Assembly: GCF_017809215.1 (NCBI RefSeq)
Contig: NZ_CP065424.1
Coordinates: 692,001 to 756,000, forward strand
Reading direction: 5' to 3'
Length of the DNA stretch: 64,000 nt
Origin: Heyndrickxia oleronia
GTDB lineage: Bacteria > Bacillota > Bacilli > Bacillales > Bacillaceae_C
Part shown: positions 16,521 through 24,922 of the stretch, one piece after another
Numbering within the stretch: position 1 is the first letter of the stretch
Layout of the letters: every line of letters begins with the position of its first letter
Notes under the pieces: generated by a model
What the model was told of the DNA's origin: nothing
Seen by the model: the letters and a program-made list of their open reading frames with translations, nothing else
The model's database searches: none
Translations under genes and position numbers: made by a program

Positions 16521-18353
16521 ATGAACTATACAAAATTAAAAAGGATGGCAAAAAGAAAATTACTGTCACTTCCATATCGTTCAAAGCTCATATTAGTTTT
16601 TTCGCTGCTCATACTTCTAACTGCCACAATTCTTGGAAGCATAACCTATTATCAATTTGCAAAATCAAGTCAACTTCGAACAAAAGAGTATCAGCTTCAG
16701 CTTGCTGATCAAATGAATCGTAATTTAAATCGCTATATTAAAGAAATGCAGATTATCTCCTTATCCCCTTTGTACGATCAAGATGTCTTGAATACTCTTA
16801 AAAATCATCAAGTGATGAAGGAAGGTGCTTCTCTTCCACCAGCAAGTGAAAGAGTAAAAATTTGGAGGTATATTTCTAGTCTCATTCATATGAGAGATGA
16901 AATTAAAGGAATCCATATTCTTGCGAACGATGGAACTGTTTTTAGTAATTTGGATTCAAATACGGTGCTACTAAAAGTGTTTGATAATAAAAGTGAGTGG
17001 ATTAAAGAAATTAGGCAGGCAGATGGAGGATGGATTATTCTTCCTCTCCATCAGCCAAATTATTATATCAATAGAAAGGAGAATGTTTTTTCGGTTGCAA
17101 GACTGATTAGAGACCCAGCGACACAGAAATCTTTAGGGATTATAAAAATTGACCTGAAACAAGAACTGTTTAAAGAAATTTTATCAAATACACAGGCAAA
17201 TAGCTTTATTTATATAGTAGACAAACATAATCGTTCAATTTATCCAAATAACACTAGGACAATGATATCCGATTCGTTACTTTTACAGATTGATAAAGGA
17301 AAAAGGGATAATTATACAAAGACAATAATGGATGGACAAAGCTATATGATGGTTGCTAATACTTCGTCTTACTCCGGAATCAAGATTATTATGCTGACCC
17401 CTCGTTCTGAAATTTTTAGTGAAGTGAATCATTTACAGAAAGTACTTGTGCTCGTTGTATTACTTGGAATGATCGTTTCCTCTTTACTAGGTGTCATATT
17501 GTCCAAGCCCTTAGTAGGTTCCATTCATAAATTACGTACTTCCATGCGTGAGGTAGAAAAAGGAAATTTATCACAGAGGGTCCAGATTGAATCCGGTGAT
17601 GAAATAGGAGAGCTAGGCAAAGGCTTTAATCATATGGTAAATGAAATTGATCGACTCGTAACAGAAGTATACAAAACCAATCTACGTGAGAAGGAAGCAG
17701 AAATTCGTGCATTACAAAGTCAATTAAATCCGCACTTTCTTTACAATACGTTGGAATCTATTAATATGCTAGCAATCACACAAGGAAGTTTAGATGTGTC
17801 GGATATGGTTAGTTCACTTGGGAAGTTAATGAGATATACGATAGACCATTCTTCCAAATTAGTAACATTGGGAGAAGAAATCTCGTTTATTCATTCATAC
17901 GTAATGATCCAAAAGGTACGAATAGGAGAGAAGCTTCAATATCGAGAAGAAATCGATCCGTCCATACTAGATATTTCTATTCCTAAGCTAATTTTGCAGC
18001 CACTTGTAGAAAATGCGATTATTCATGGGATTTCAGCACAGGGGGGAACGATTTTTATTAGAGGCTATAGAAAGGAAGAAAAGCTTACCCTTATTGTATC
18101 TGATAACGGGCAAGGTGTTTCCTCTAAAAAGCTAAAAGAGCTATATGAATCTATCCATTCTCCTGTACCGATAGCATCAAAAAAGTATCACGGGATTGCT
18201 TTACCCAATATTCATGAGCGGATCCAGTTGTTATATGGAAAGCAATACGGAATAGAGATTCAAAGTGAAGTGAATAACGGCTTTACGATTCAAGTGGTTT
18301 TACCTTTGATAAATGAAGGAGGGAAAAAGGTTGAAGGAAGTACTAGTCATTGA
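16521..18353 (+). CDS. Sensor histidine kinase, YesM-type
   Basis: Membrane sensor kinase of 610 residues controlling the neighbouring sugar-type ABC transporter. Membrane segment 1 is at about 23-46 and segment 2 at about 307-328, enclosing an outer Cache-like sensor domain; HAMP covers about 328-385; the phosphoacceptor His405 is in LQSQLNPHFLYNTLES (His_kinase family), followed by the ATP-binding N-box QPLVENAIIHGI and G-box SDNGQG. AAGAGGGGTG precedes ATG 16521. Such YesM-type kinases pair with AraC-type response regulators and usually sense the substrate-loaded binding protein or the sugar itself. Confidence 0.94.
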   Translation: MNYTKLKRMAKRKLLSLPYRSKLILVFSLLILLTATILGSITYYQFAKSSQLRTKEYQLQLADQMNRNLNRYIKEMQIISLSPLYDQDVLNTLKNHQVMKEGASLPPASERVKIWRYISSLIHMRDEIKGIHILANDGTVFSNLDSNTVLLKVFDNKSEWIKEIRQADGGWIILPLHQPNYYINRKENVFSVARLIRDPATQKSLGIIKIDLKQELFKEILSNTQANSFIYIVDKHNRSIYPNNTRTMISDSLLLQIDKGKRDNYTKTIMDGQSYMMVANTSSYSGIKIIMLTPRSEIFSEVNHLQKVLVLVVLLGMIVSSLLGVILSKPLVGSIHKLRTSMREVEKGNLSQRVQIESGDEIGELGKGFNHMVNEIDRLVTEVYKTNLREKEAEIRALQSQLNPHFLYNTLESINMLAITQGSLDVSDMVSSLGKLMRYTIDHSSKLVTLGEEISFIHSYVMIQKVRIGEKLQYREEIDPSILDISIPKLILQPLVENAIIHGISAQGGTIFIRGYRKEEKLTLIVSDNGQGVSSKKLKELYESIHSPVPIASKKYHGIALPNIHERIQLLYGKQYGIEIQSEVNNGFTIQVVLPLINEGGKKVEGSTSH

Positions 18354-19032
18354 AGATGAACAGATTATTAGACAAGGGCTAAAGGTTTTACTTGAACAGG
18401 TTATCGGTGGAATTCAGGTGATAGAGGCAAAGAGTGGCGAAGAGGGGATTACAAGAATTCATCAACGGTTGCCACACCTTATTATTACAGATATCCGAAT
18501 GGGAGCAATGGATGGTCTTACTTTTATAGGAAAAGCAAGGCAGGTATCTAAAGATATTCCTATTATTATCTTAAGTGGACATAATGATTTTGAATATGCC
18601 CGCACAGCCTTACGATATGGAATTACTGATTATTTATTAAAACCAGTCAACCGGATTGAGTTGTCCGAAGTCATTTCCAAGGTTTTTAAAACAAATGAAA
18701 GTAATAACGATGGTACATCGACTCAATTTCAAAAGATCCTTCAGTTTATCGATGACCATTTAAGCCAAGAAATCACATTAAAGATGATTGCAGAGCATGT
18801 ATATCTTCATCCGCAATATATCGGTCAGTTGTTTAAAACAGAGCTAAATCAAACCTTTACGGACTATTTAACGAATAAACGGATAAAGTATGCGCAAAAA
18901 TTATTGAGGCAAACTCATTTAAAGGTGTATGAGGTAGCACAACTATCTGGATACAAAAGTGCGAAGCATTTTATGACCTTGTTTAAACAAGAGGTTGGGA
19001 TGACCCCAATTCAATATCGGCAATCACTATAA
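18331..19032 (+). CDS. Response regulator with AraC-type DNA-binding domain, YesN-type
   Basis: Partner of the kinase upstream. Receiver domain at about residues 1-118 with the acidic pocket (VIEDE), phosphorylatable Asp in LIITDIRMG and Lys in YLLKPVN; AraC-type double helix-turn-helix at about 137-234, ending with VAQLSGYKSAKHFMTLFK and GMTPIQYR. TTG 18331 is preferred because GGAGGG lies about 8 nt upstream; an in-frame ATG at 18313 has no such signal. At 234 residues it is shorter than classic YesN (about 360) because it lacks the long middle region. It overlaps the kinase gene by 23 bp. Confidence 0.92.
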   Translation: MKEVLVIEDEQIIRQGLKVLLEQVIGGIQVIEAKSGEEGITRIHQRLPHLIITDIRMGAMDGLTFIGKARQVSKDIPIIILSGHNDFEYARTALRYGITDYLLKPVNRIELSEVISKVFKTNESNNDGTSTQFQKILQFIDDHLSQEITLKMIAEHVYLHPQYIGQLFKTELNQTFTDYLTNKRIKYAQKLLRQTHLKVYEVAQLSGYKSAKHFMTLFKQEVGMTPIQYRQSL

Positions 19033-19038
19033 AAATAT

Positions 19039-19053
19039 CTATGAATAACGAAC
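19039..19053 (+). repeat. 15-bp inverted element, left copy
   Basis: CTATGAATAACGAAC, the exact reverse complement of 20473-20487. It sits in the 96-bp gap between the response regulator and the binding-protein gene. It may be a binding site of the AraC-type regulator. Confidence 0.5.
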
Positions 19054-19128
19054 TATTTCTACTTTTTACAGGATATTTATTGGGGAGGTATTTGTTTTAA
19101 AATGTAGCAAAAGGGAGGGGGGAATACA

Positions 19129-20397
19129 ATGATAAAGAAATTCGGATTGATTTTGTTGGTGATTATTTTGATAACGGTTACATCAGCGTGTTCCAGCAAG
19201 GAAAAAACAAGTGGATCAAAAGATGAAAAAGTTGAATTAACCTTTATGATTTGGGGAAATGAAGCACATCAGGAAGTATATAAGAAACTGTTAGAAAAAT
19301 ATTATAAAACACATCCTAATATTAAGGTGAACTTGCAAAGTGTACCTTTTCCAGATTATCAGCAAAAAATATCAGTCTTAGCAGCAGGAAGGGAATTGCC
19401 GGATGTAGGTTGGGTAGCTGAGCGGATGGTACCACAATTTATGGATAATGATATTTTAGAAGATATTACTTCATTTAAAGAGGATAAGGATTACAAGATC
19501 GATGATTTCTTTCCGTCAACATTAGATCTATTTAAAAAAGAGGATAAACTGTATGGAATTCCTTTTTCTACGCCGCCAATGGTTATTTTTTATAACAAGG
19601 ACCTATTTGTAAAAGCTGGGGAGAAAACGCCAAATGAACATTTTGCAGATGGAACATGGACGTGGGAGCAATTTGAGAAATCTGCTAAAGCGATCACAGC
19701 AGATGGTGTTTATGGCGCAAATTTCTTTCGTGATTGGAATACTTGGATTTCATTATTATCGAGAACTTGGAGTTATGGCGGGGATTTATTTAATGAGGAT
19801 CAGACAAAGTTCACGTGGAATAGTCAAGAAGGTATAGATACATTAAAAATGCTTGATCGAATGATGTTTGCAGATAAATCCCATCCAAAAGCTGGGGAAC
19901 AGGTTAGCTTTGAATCAGGAAAAATAGGCATGTTTTTTGATGTATACAGTTATGTATCCAGTGCACGTGAAGTAAAGGATTTTACATGGGATATTGCGCC
20001 ACTTCCAGAGGGGCCAGAAGGCCGATTCCCAATGCTGGGTCAAGCAGGATACTCAATCTTTAAAGGATCAAAGCACCCGAAAGAGGCAAAAGAGCTACTG
20101 AAGTTTTTTACTAGTGAGGAAGGAATCACTGCCACATCAACATTTTTCGTACCACCACGTGAGTCAGTCCTAAGCTCTGATCAGTTTGTTAATCAACCAA
20201 ATAATCCACCAAAAGAAAGTATTCAACATGCTGTGATCGATGAAATGAACAATGCCCGTTTACAAGCAGGACATATAGAATGGCAAAAAATTGATAATGC
20301 CATCCAATTTGGATTTGATGAACTGTTTGGTCAATTGAAAAAGCCAGAGGAAATTCTTGAAGGGATGGAGAAAAAGATTGATCCATTGTTGAAATAA
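19129..20397 (+). CDS. Sugar-type ABC transporter substrate-binding lipoprotein
   Basis: Family 1 extracellular solute-binding protein (MalE/UgpB-like), 422 residues. A lipoprotein signal is clear: LILLVIILITVTSAC with the lipidated Cys at position 21, then a charged linker. Mature-protein blocks are LTFMIWGNEAHQEVYKKLLE, GRELPDVGWVAERMVPQF and YGIPFSTPPMVIFYNKDLF. AAGGGAGGGGGG precedes ATG 19129. It is followed by a hairpin, consistent with more of this protein than of the permeases. The ligand is likely a carbohydrate or sugar acid; no specific one is indicated. Confidence 0.94.
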   Translation: MIKKFGLILLVIILITVTSACSSKEKTSGSKDEKVELTFMIWGNEAHQEVYKKLLEKYYKTHPNIKVNLQSVPFPDYQQKISVLAAGRELPDVGWVAERMVPQFMDNDILEDITSFKEDKDYKIDDFFPSTLDLFKKEDKLYGIPFSTPPMVIFYNKDLFVKAGEKTPNEHFADGTWTWEQFEKSAKAITADGVYGANFFRDWNTWISLLSRTWSYGGDLFNEDQTKFTWNSQEGIDTLKMLDRMMFADKSHPKAGEQVSFESGKIGMFFDVYSYVSSAREVKDFTWDIAPLPEGPEGRFPMLGQAGYSIFKGSKHPKEAKELLKFFTSEEGITATSTFFVPPRESVLSSDQFVNQPNNPPKESIQHAVIDEMNNARLQAGHIEWQKIDNAIQFGFDELFGQLKKPEEILEGMEKKIDPLLK

Positions 20398-20418
20398 TCG
20401 ATGAGGGGGTTGTCTAAT

Positions 20419-20455
20419 AAGGGTTCTGACCTCGTGAATTTGGGGTCAGCCCCTT
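20419..20455 (+). terminator. Hairpin after the binding-protein gene, related to the dispersed repeat
   Basis: AAGGGTTCTGACCT (20419-20432) pairs with GGGGTCAGCCCCTT (20442-20455), followed by TGCTTTTT. GGGGTCAGCCCC looks like a degenerate copy of the GGGGTCAGACCCC repeat. Partial termination between the binding protein and the downstream genes is likely. Confidence 0.6.
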
Positions 20456-20472
20456 TGCTTTTTAGAGTGCCC

Positions 20473-20487
20473 GTTCGTTATTCATAG
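20473..20487 (-). repeat. 15-bp inverted element, right copy
   Basis: GTTCGTTATTCATAG, exact reverse complement of the element at 19039-19053, immediately upstream of the ribosome binding site of the gene at 20494. The two copies bracket the binding-protein gene. Confidence 0.5.
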
Positions 20488-20493
20488 GGGTGA

Positions 20494-21192
20494 ATGAAGT
20501 TGACTACTTCTTTAGCGCAACTATTAAAAGAAAAGAAAATAGCGTTGATTGTTAGTTTACCAGAAAATAATTGGGAGCTTGCTAGGGCAGCGATTGAGTC
20601 TGGGGTGGATGCAATAAAGCTACATGTTAATGTAGAACATCGTGCATCTGGAAATCATTTTTATGCGACAGAGGCGTATAGAACGGAATTTCACAAAATT
20701 AGAAGTGGGTTTACAGGTCCACTTGGAATTGTGCCTGGAGGGGCATTAGAGAGTATCAGTGAAAGGGAAATGAAAGAATTAATTAATTGTGGATTCGATT
20801 ATTTTTCTATCTATGCGCATCATATGCCTGGTTGGATGATGTCTATTGACCAAATGGAAAAGACATTTGCTATTTCAGCTGATTATTCTTTCAATATACT
20901 CGGAAATGTGAAGAATATGGGGATAACAGCACTAGAGGCATCCATCATCCCAGGTGAAGAATATGGATTCCCTTTAACCTTTAAAGATGCTCTTGCTTAT
21001 CAGAAACTTGTTCAGAAGGTGGATGTACCTGTTCTTGTGCCGTCACAACGCAAACTTACCCCTTCGGATATTCCGTTGCTCTATCAGACTGGAATTAAGG
21101 CGATTATGCTGGGAGCAATTGTTCTCGGTCATGATACGCAAAGTATAAAAAAGGCCGTATCTTCTTTTAGAAAAGCGATTGATTCGTTATAA
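20494..21192 (+). CDS. Uncharacterised TIM-barrel-like protein in a sugar ABC operon
   Basis: I do not recognise a named family for this 232-residue protein. The pattern of strands ending in small or charged residues (IALIVSLPE; GVDAIKLHVNVEHR; GPLGIVPGGALESIS; GFDYFSIYAHHMPGWMM; VDVPVLVPSQRKLTPSDI; GIKAIMLGAIVLG) looks like a beta/alpha barrel with a phosphate-binding loop near the C-terminus, as in NanE or ThiE/TrpC-type enzymes. The KLHVNVEHRASGNHF segment with two His may form an active site. It lies between the binding protein and the permeases, so it probably acts on the imported compound. The start is ATG 20494 behind AGGGGTGA. Confidence 0.7.
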   Translation: MKLTTSLAQLLKEKKIALIVSLPENNWELARAAIESGVDAIKLHVNVEHRASGNHFYATEAYRTEFHKIRSGFTGPLGIVPGGALESISEREMKELINCGFDYFSIYAHHMPGWMMSIDQMEKTFAISADYSFNILGNVKNMGITALEASIIPGEEYGFPLTFKDALAYQKLVQKVDVPVLVPSQRKLTPSDIPLLYQTGIKAIMLGAIVLGHDTQSIKKAVSSFRKAIDSL

Positions 21193-21206
21193 AGGGGGAG
21201 GGAAAA

Positions 21207-22142
21207 ATGGAAACGAACATACAGACAGAGAAGAAACTTCATTTGAGGAAAAATAAAAACCGACGAAAATTTATTGGAAGTGAGTCCTTTTATGGCTATC
21301 TATTTACGAGTCCGATGATGCTGGGGTTCCTGTTGGTCATGCTATTCCCTCTAATCTATTCAATTTATATGAGTTTAACAGATTGGAAGCTACTGAATGA
21401 CCCTAATTTTATTGGAACAGAAAATTATCAAAGACTTGTAAATGATCCAGACTTTCTAATTGTGTTAAAAAACACACTCATCTTCTCGGGTGGCTTGGTA
21501 CCGATCAATATTATTTTAGCTCTGTTATTAGCCTTGCTATTACAGAGAAATCTGAAAGGAATTGGTTTATTTCGAACGACCATCTTCATTCCAGTTATGA
21601 CTTCGATTGTTGTTTGGTCAATTATTTGGAAGTATATGTTTGGTACAGATGAGGGATTTATTAATCAATTGCTTGGTTGGTTAGGAATAGAAGGACCTGC
21701 ATGGTTATATGATCCAAAATTAGCAATGGGGGCCGTTATTTTTGTCAGCGCGTTAAAAAATGTGGGTTTAAACATGGTCTTATTTTTAGCGGCCTTACAG
21801 CAAGTAGATAAAAACCTTTATGAAGCCTCTTATTTAGATGGAGCGAATAAATGGAAGCAATTTCAGCATGTTACCTTACCGATGATTACTCCTACTGTAT
21901 TTTTGACCCTAATTTTAACGATTATTGGTTCCATGAAGGTATTTGGGCAAATTTATGTGATGACTAACGGAGGCCCGGGAAACAGTACGAAAGTATTGGT
22001 TTACTATATTTGGGAAAATGCCTTTAAACTATTTGATTTTGGATATGCTTCTGCAATTGCCATTGTTTTATTTGTCATTATTTTAGTCTTTACTCTTATT
22101 CAATGGGGGGTTAGAAAAAGGTGGGTTTTCCATGAGGAATAA
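21207..22142 (+). CDS. Sugar-type ABC transporter permease, MalF/UgpA family
   Basis: Inner-membrane permease, 311 residues, with a charged N-terminal stretch, about six membrane segments and the EAA loop EASYLDGANKWKQFQHVTLP near residue 210. GGGGGAGGG precedes ATG 21207. It overlaps the next permease by 11 bp. No ATPase gene accompanies the cassette; in bacilli a shared ATPase such as MsmX, encoded elsewhere, commonly serves such importers. Confidence 0.94.
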   Translation: METNIQTEKKLHLRKNKNRRKFIGSESFYGYLFTSPMMLGFLLVMLFPLIYSIYMSLTDWKLLNDPNFIGTENYQRLVNDPDFLIVLKNTLIFSGGLVPINIILALLLALLLQRNLKGIGLFRTTIFIPVMTSIVVWSIIWKYMFGTDEGFINQLLGWLGIEGPAWLYDPKLAMGAVIFVSALKNVGLNMVLFLAALQQVDKNLYEASYLDGANKWKQFQHVTLPMITPTVFLTLILTIIGSMKVFGQIYVMTNGGPGNSTKVLVYYIWENAFKLFDFGYASAIAIVLFVIILVFTLIQWGVRKRWVFHEE

Positions 22143-22968
22143 AAAGAAAAATGGAATCTTAACGAGATTTACATTTTATGGTGTGCTTACTGGCCTTTCT
22201 TTAATTATGATTGTTCCATTTTTGTGGATGATTAATACTAGTTTCAAAGATCCTACAAAGATTTTTACTTTTCAGCTTATTCCTAAACCGTTTCGCTGGG
22301 AAAATTATATCGAGGTGTTAAAATCAACTCCTTTTCATCTTTTTTATTTTAATAGTTTTTATATAGCTGTATTAGTAACAATTGGAACGATATTTTTAGG
22401 CTCTTTGGCAGGATATGCTTTTGCAAAATTAAAATTCAAAGGAAGTTCTATTTTGTTTCTTTGTTTATTAAGTACGATGATGATTCCCGTTGAAGTCATT
22501 ACGATTCCTTTATTTCTCTTTATGAGGGATTTAGGATTAATCAATACACATGTTCCGTTAATTGCTATTCCGATCTTAGGACCTGCTGGAGTATTTGGTG
22601 TATTTGTTATGAGGCAATTCTTTTTATTAGTACCTAAAGAATTAGAGGAAGCGGCGAAATTGGATGGATGTTCATATTTCCGAATTTATTGGAACATTAT
22701 GCTTCCATTGGCAAAGCCAGCGATTGCAACACTGACCATTTTTACATTTCTAACTAGCTGGAATGAATTTTATGAACCACTCATTTATATTAACTCGAAG
22801 GAATTAATGACTTTACCACTTGCTTTAGCATTATTTACCGATGAAGTAGGTACGAAATGGGAGTTATTAATGAGTGCATCTGTTATGGCAACTGTTCCAT
22901 TACTAATTATCTTTTTCTTTGCCCAGAAACAATTTATTGAAGGTGTGTCCATGACTGGAGGGAAATAA
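22132..22968 (+). CDS. Sugar-type ABC transporter permease, MalG/UgpE family
   Basis: Second permease of the importer, 278 residues. MIVPFLWMINTSFKDP near the N-terminus is typical, and the EAA loop is EAAKLDGCSYFRIYWNIMLPLAKPA in two parts around residue 180. The start ATG 22132 lies inside the end of the previous gene, so translation is coupled. The C-terminus (KQFIEGVSMTGGK) matches the family's usual RyfveGlt.GavKG-type ending. Confidence 0.94.
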   Translation: MRNKKKNGILTRFTFYGVLTGLSLIMIVPFLWMINTSFKDPTKIFTFQLIPKPFRWENYIEVLKSTPFHLFYFNSFYIAVLVTIGTIFLGSLAGYAFAKLKFKGSSILFLCLLSTMMIPVEVITIPLFLFMRDLGLINTHVPLIAIPILGPAGVFGVFVMRQFFLLVPKELEEAAKLDGCSYFRIYWNIMLPLAKPAIATLTIFTFLTSWNEFYEPLIYINSKELMTLPLALALFTDEVGTKWELLMSASVMATVPLLIIFFFAQKQFIEGVSMTGGK

Positions 22969-22999
22969 AAAGCTTTAGCTTATGAAGGGGAGTGGAGTG

Positions 23000-24340
23000 T
23001 TGAAGGAAAAATTAGAATATGATGTCGTTGTTGTTGGAGGAGGGCCTGCTGGTATTAATGCAGCGATTGCTTCCGGTAGAATGGGAGCTAAAACACTGTT
23101 AATTGAGCGATATGGGTTTTTAGGGGGGATGTCAACAGTCGCTTTAGTTTATCCGTGGATGACGTTCCACACAAGCTCTGGAAAGCAAGTCATTAAAGGA
23201 ATCGCACAAGAAATTGTTGAACGGTTGATGGCTTGTGGAGGATCACCTGGTCATTTACGAGATACCGTTGGATTTACTAATACGGTAACTCCCTATCATC
23301 CTGAAAAATATAAGATTTTAGCGTTAGAAATGCTAGAGGAAGCGAAAGTGGATGTATTGGTGCATAGCTTTGTTGATAAGGTAGAAGTAGAAGGAAATAG
23401 CATTACCTCCATTCACTTAACGACGAAATCTGGCTCGATTCATGTAACTGGAAAAAGCTTTGTTGATACATCAGGTGATGCAGATATTGCCTATCTATCG
23501 GGGGCGCCTTGTTTGAAGGGAAGAGAAAGTGATCATAAAACTCAGCCTATGACAATGAAGTTTCGAATGCGCGGAGTAGATTTAAATAAGGTAAAGCAGG
23601 TAATGAAAGAAAACCCAAGCAATTTTTATAAAAAAACGCCGATTAATGAATTAGATGAGCTTCCTTTAACAGGAGTTCAAGGCTTTTATAAGGAATGGAA
23701 TGAATCAGGTGTTCCGATTAATAGAGACCAAGTATTATTCTTTGCAGGACCTGAAGAGGATGAAGTGTTAGTAAATTGCACACGTGTTCAAGGATTAGAT
23801 GGTACAAATGTGTTTGATTTAACAGAAGGGGAAAAGGAAGGACGTAAACAAGTCTTAATGATGGCAGATTTTTTGAAAGAGAAAGTTCCTGGTTTTGAAA
23901 AGGCGTCAATATCTGCTGTGGGCACTCAAATTGGTATTCGAGAAACACGTAGAATAGATGGACAATACTCATTAACCATTGAGGATGTCATTGCCGGTAG
24001 GAAATATGAGGATACAATTGCTCTTAGTGGTTATCCAGTTGATATTCATGATCCTACTGGAAAAGGTGTACAGGCAAATGATATTCAAGGAGATGGAAGC
24101 TATGGTATTCCGTATCGTTGTCTCGTACCTAAAGGAATTAATAATCTACTAGTTGGTGGAAGATGTATTTCAACCACCCATGAAGCTCTGGCAACAACAA
24201 GATTATCCCCAAGCTGCATGGCAACAGGGCAAGCCGCTGGGACTGCTGCGGCCCTTTCATTAAAAGAAAGAGTTCATCCTAAAGATTTGAATATTTCTTT
24301 ATTAAGAGCACGATTACGTGAGAACGGAGTAGTGTTGTGA
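23000..24340 (+). CDS. FAD-dependent oxidoreductase (FAD_oxidored family)
   Basis: Flavoprotein of 446 residues whose N-terminus is a textbook dinucleotide fold (VVVVGGGPAGINAAIASGR) followed by GFLGGMST; the C-terminal FAD contacts lie in LVGGRCISTTHEA and MATGQAAGTAAA. This family occurs in sugar and uronate catabolic loci with mostly unknown reactions. TTG 23000 is chosen because AAGGGGAG lies about 8 nt upstream; ATG 22982 in the same frame has no ribosome binding site. It closes the operon before a strong terminator. A redox step on the imported compound or its derivative is the inferred role. Confidence 0.88.
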   Translation: MKEKLEYDVVVVGGGPAGINAAIASGRMGAKTLLIERYGFLGGMSTVALVYPWMTFHTSSGKQVIKGIAQEIVERLMACGGSPGHLRDTVGFTNTVTPYHPEKYKILALEMLEEAKVDVLVHSFVDKVEVEGNSITSIHLTTKSGSIHVTGKSFVDTSGDADIAYLSGAPCLKGRESDHKTQPMTMKFRMRGVDLNKVKQVMKENPSNFYKKTPINELDELPLTGVQGFYKEWNESGVPINRDQVLFFAGPEEDEVLVNCTRVQGLDGTNVFDLTEGEKEGRKQVLMMADFLKEKVPGFEKASISAVGTQIGIRETRRIDGQYSLTIEDVIAGRKYEDTIALSGYPVDIHDPTGKGVQANDIQGDGSYGIPYRCLVPKGINNLLVGGRCISTTHEALATTRLSPSCMATGQAAGTAAALSLKERVHPKDLNISLLRARLRENGVVL

Positions 24341-24368
24341 AAAGGGGATGGGTGATCCCCTTTTTTTT
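24340..24368 (+). terminator. Strong intrinsic terminator ending the ABC/FAD operon
   Basis: AAAAGGGGAT (24340-24349) pairs perfectly with ATCCCCTTTT (24355-24364) around a 5-nt loop, followed by T residues to 24368. It overlaps the last base of the stop codon. Confidence 0.92.
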
Positions 24369-24922
24369 GGTTGATGGATATTAGTTGGATTTAAATCAAA
24401 TCAATATCCACAATTTTTTAAAAGTAATTATTGGATTGCTCCCCTTATTTTGGTTTCTCCACAGAATATATCAATCTACCACGAAACAAAGAATGGAGCG
24501 CCGGGAAAGAGTTCTTCAGTCCCCGACTCAAACACGAAACTTCGTCCAAGTGATATTTTTATGTGATTCTTTCCATGAAAATTATTTGACAAAGCTCCTA
24601 TGATTGCTCACTATTATATATGGACAAATGGGGCAAAAAATTTTTGCCCCCATTTTTCTGCAAATGATAGTAGTTTAGCTTTTTGAACAATACTCGCCCT
24701 TTGTGGGATACGTGCTGGATAAGGCTCATTGTAGGCAATATATTGTCATCAGAATTGCAAAGAATGCAATGTTCATAGTTTTTTTATGAATTTTATGAGG
24801 CATTGCTGATCAATGACTTATTGAAGAGAAAATGTACGTATGTGATGAAATGAAGAAGAATGGTGTCCATTTTTGGAATATATTTTACAACATAAGACTA
24901 GCAGAAGAAAGGTAAGTTGATT
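24369..24922. other. Gene-free stretch with one palindromic terminator
   Basis: A short open frame at 24385-24603 has no ribosome binding site and no recognisable protein. At 24627-24655 a nearly perfect palindrome, AATGGGGCAAAAA against TTTTTGCCCCCATT, with T-runs on both strands, looks like a bidirectional terminator. Nothing else was recognised; the promoter of the SEC-C gene should lie in 24660-24900. Confidence 0.6.

Noticed and set aside
24385..24603. A 72-codon open frame with a hydrophobic N-terminal stretch
   Set aside because: No ribosome binding site, starts in a terminator tail, and no recognisable protein features.
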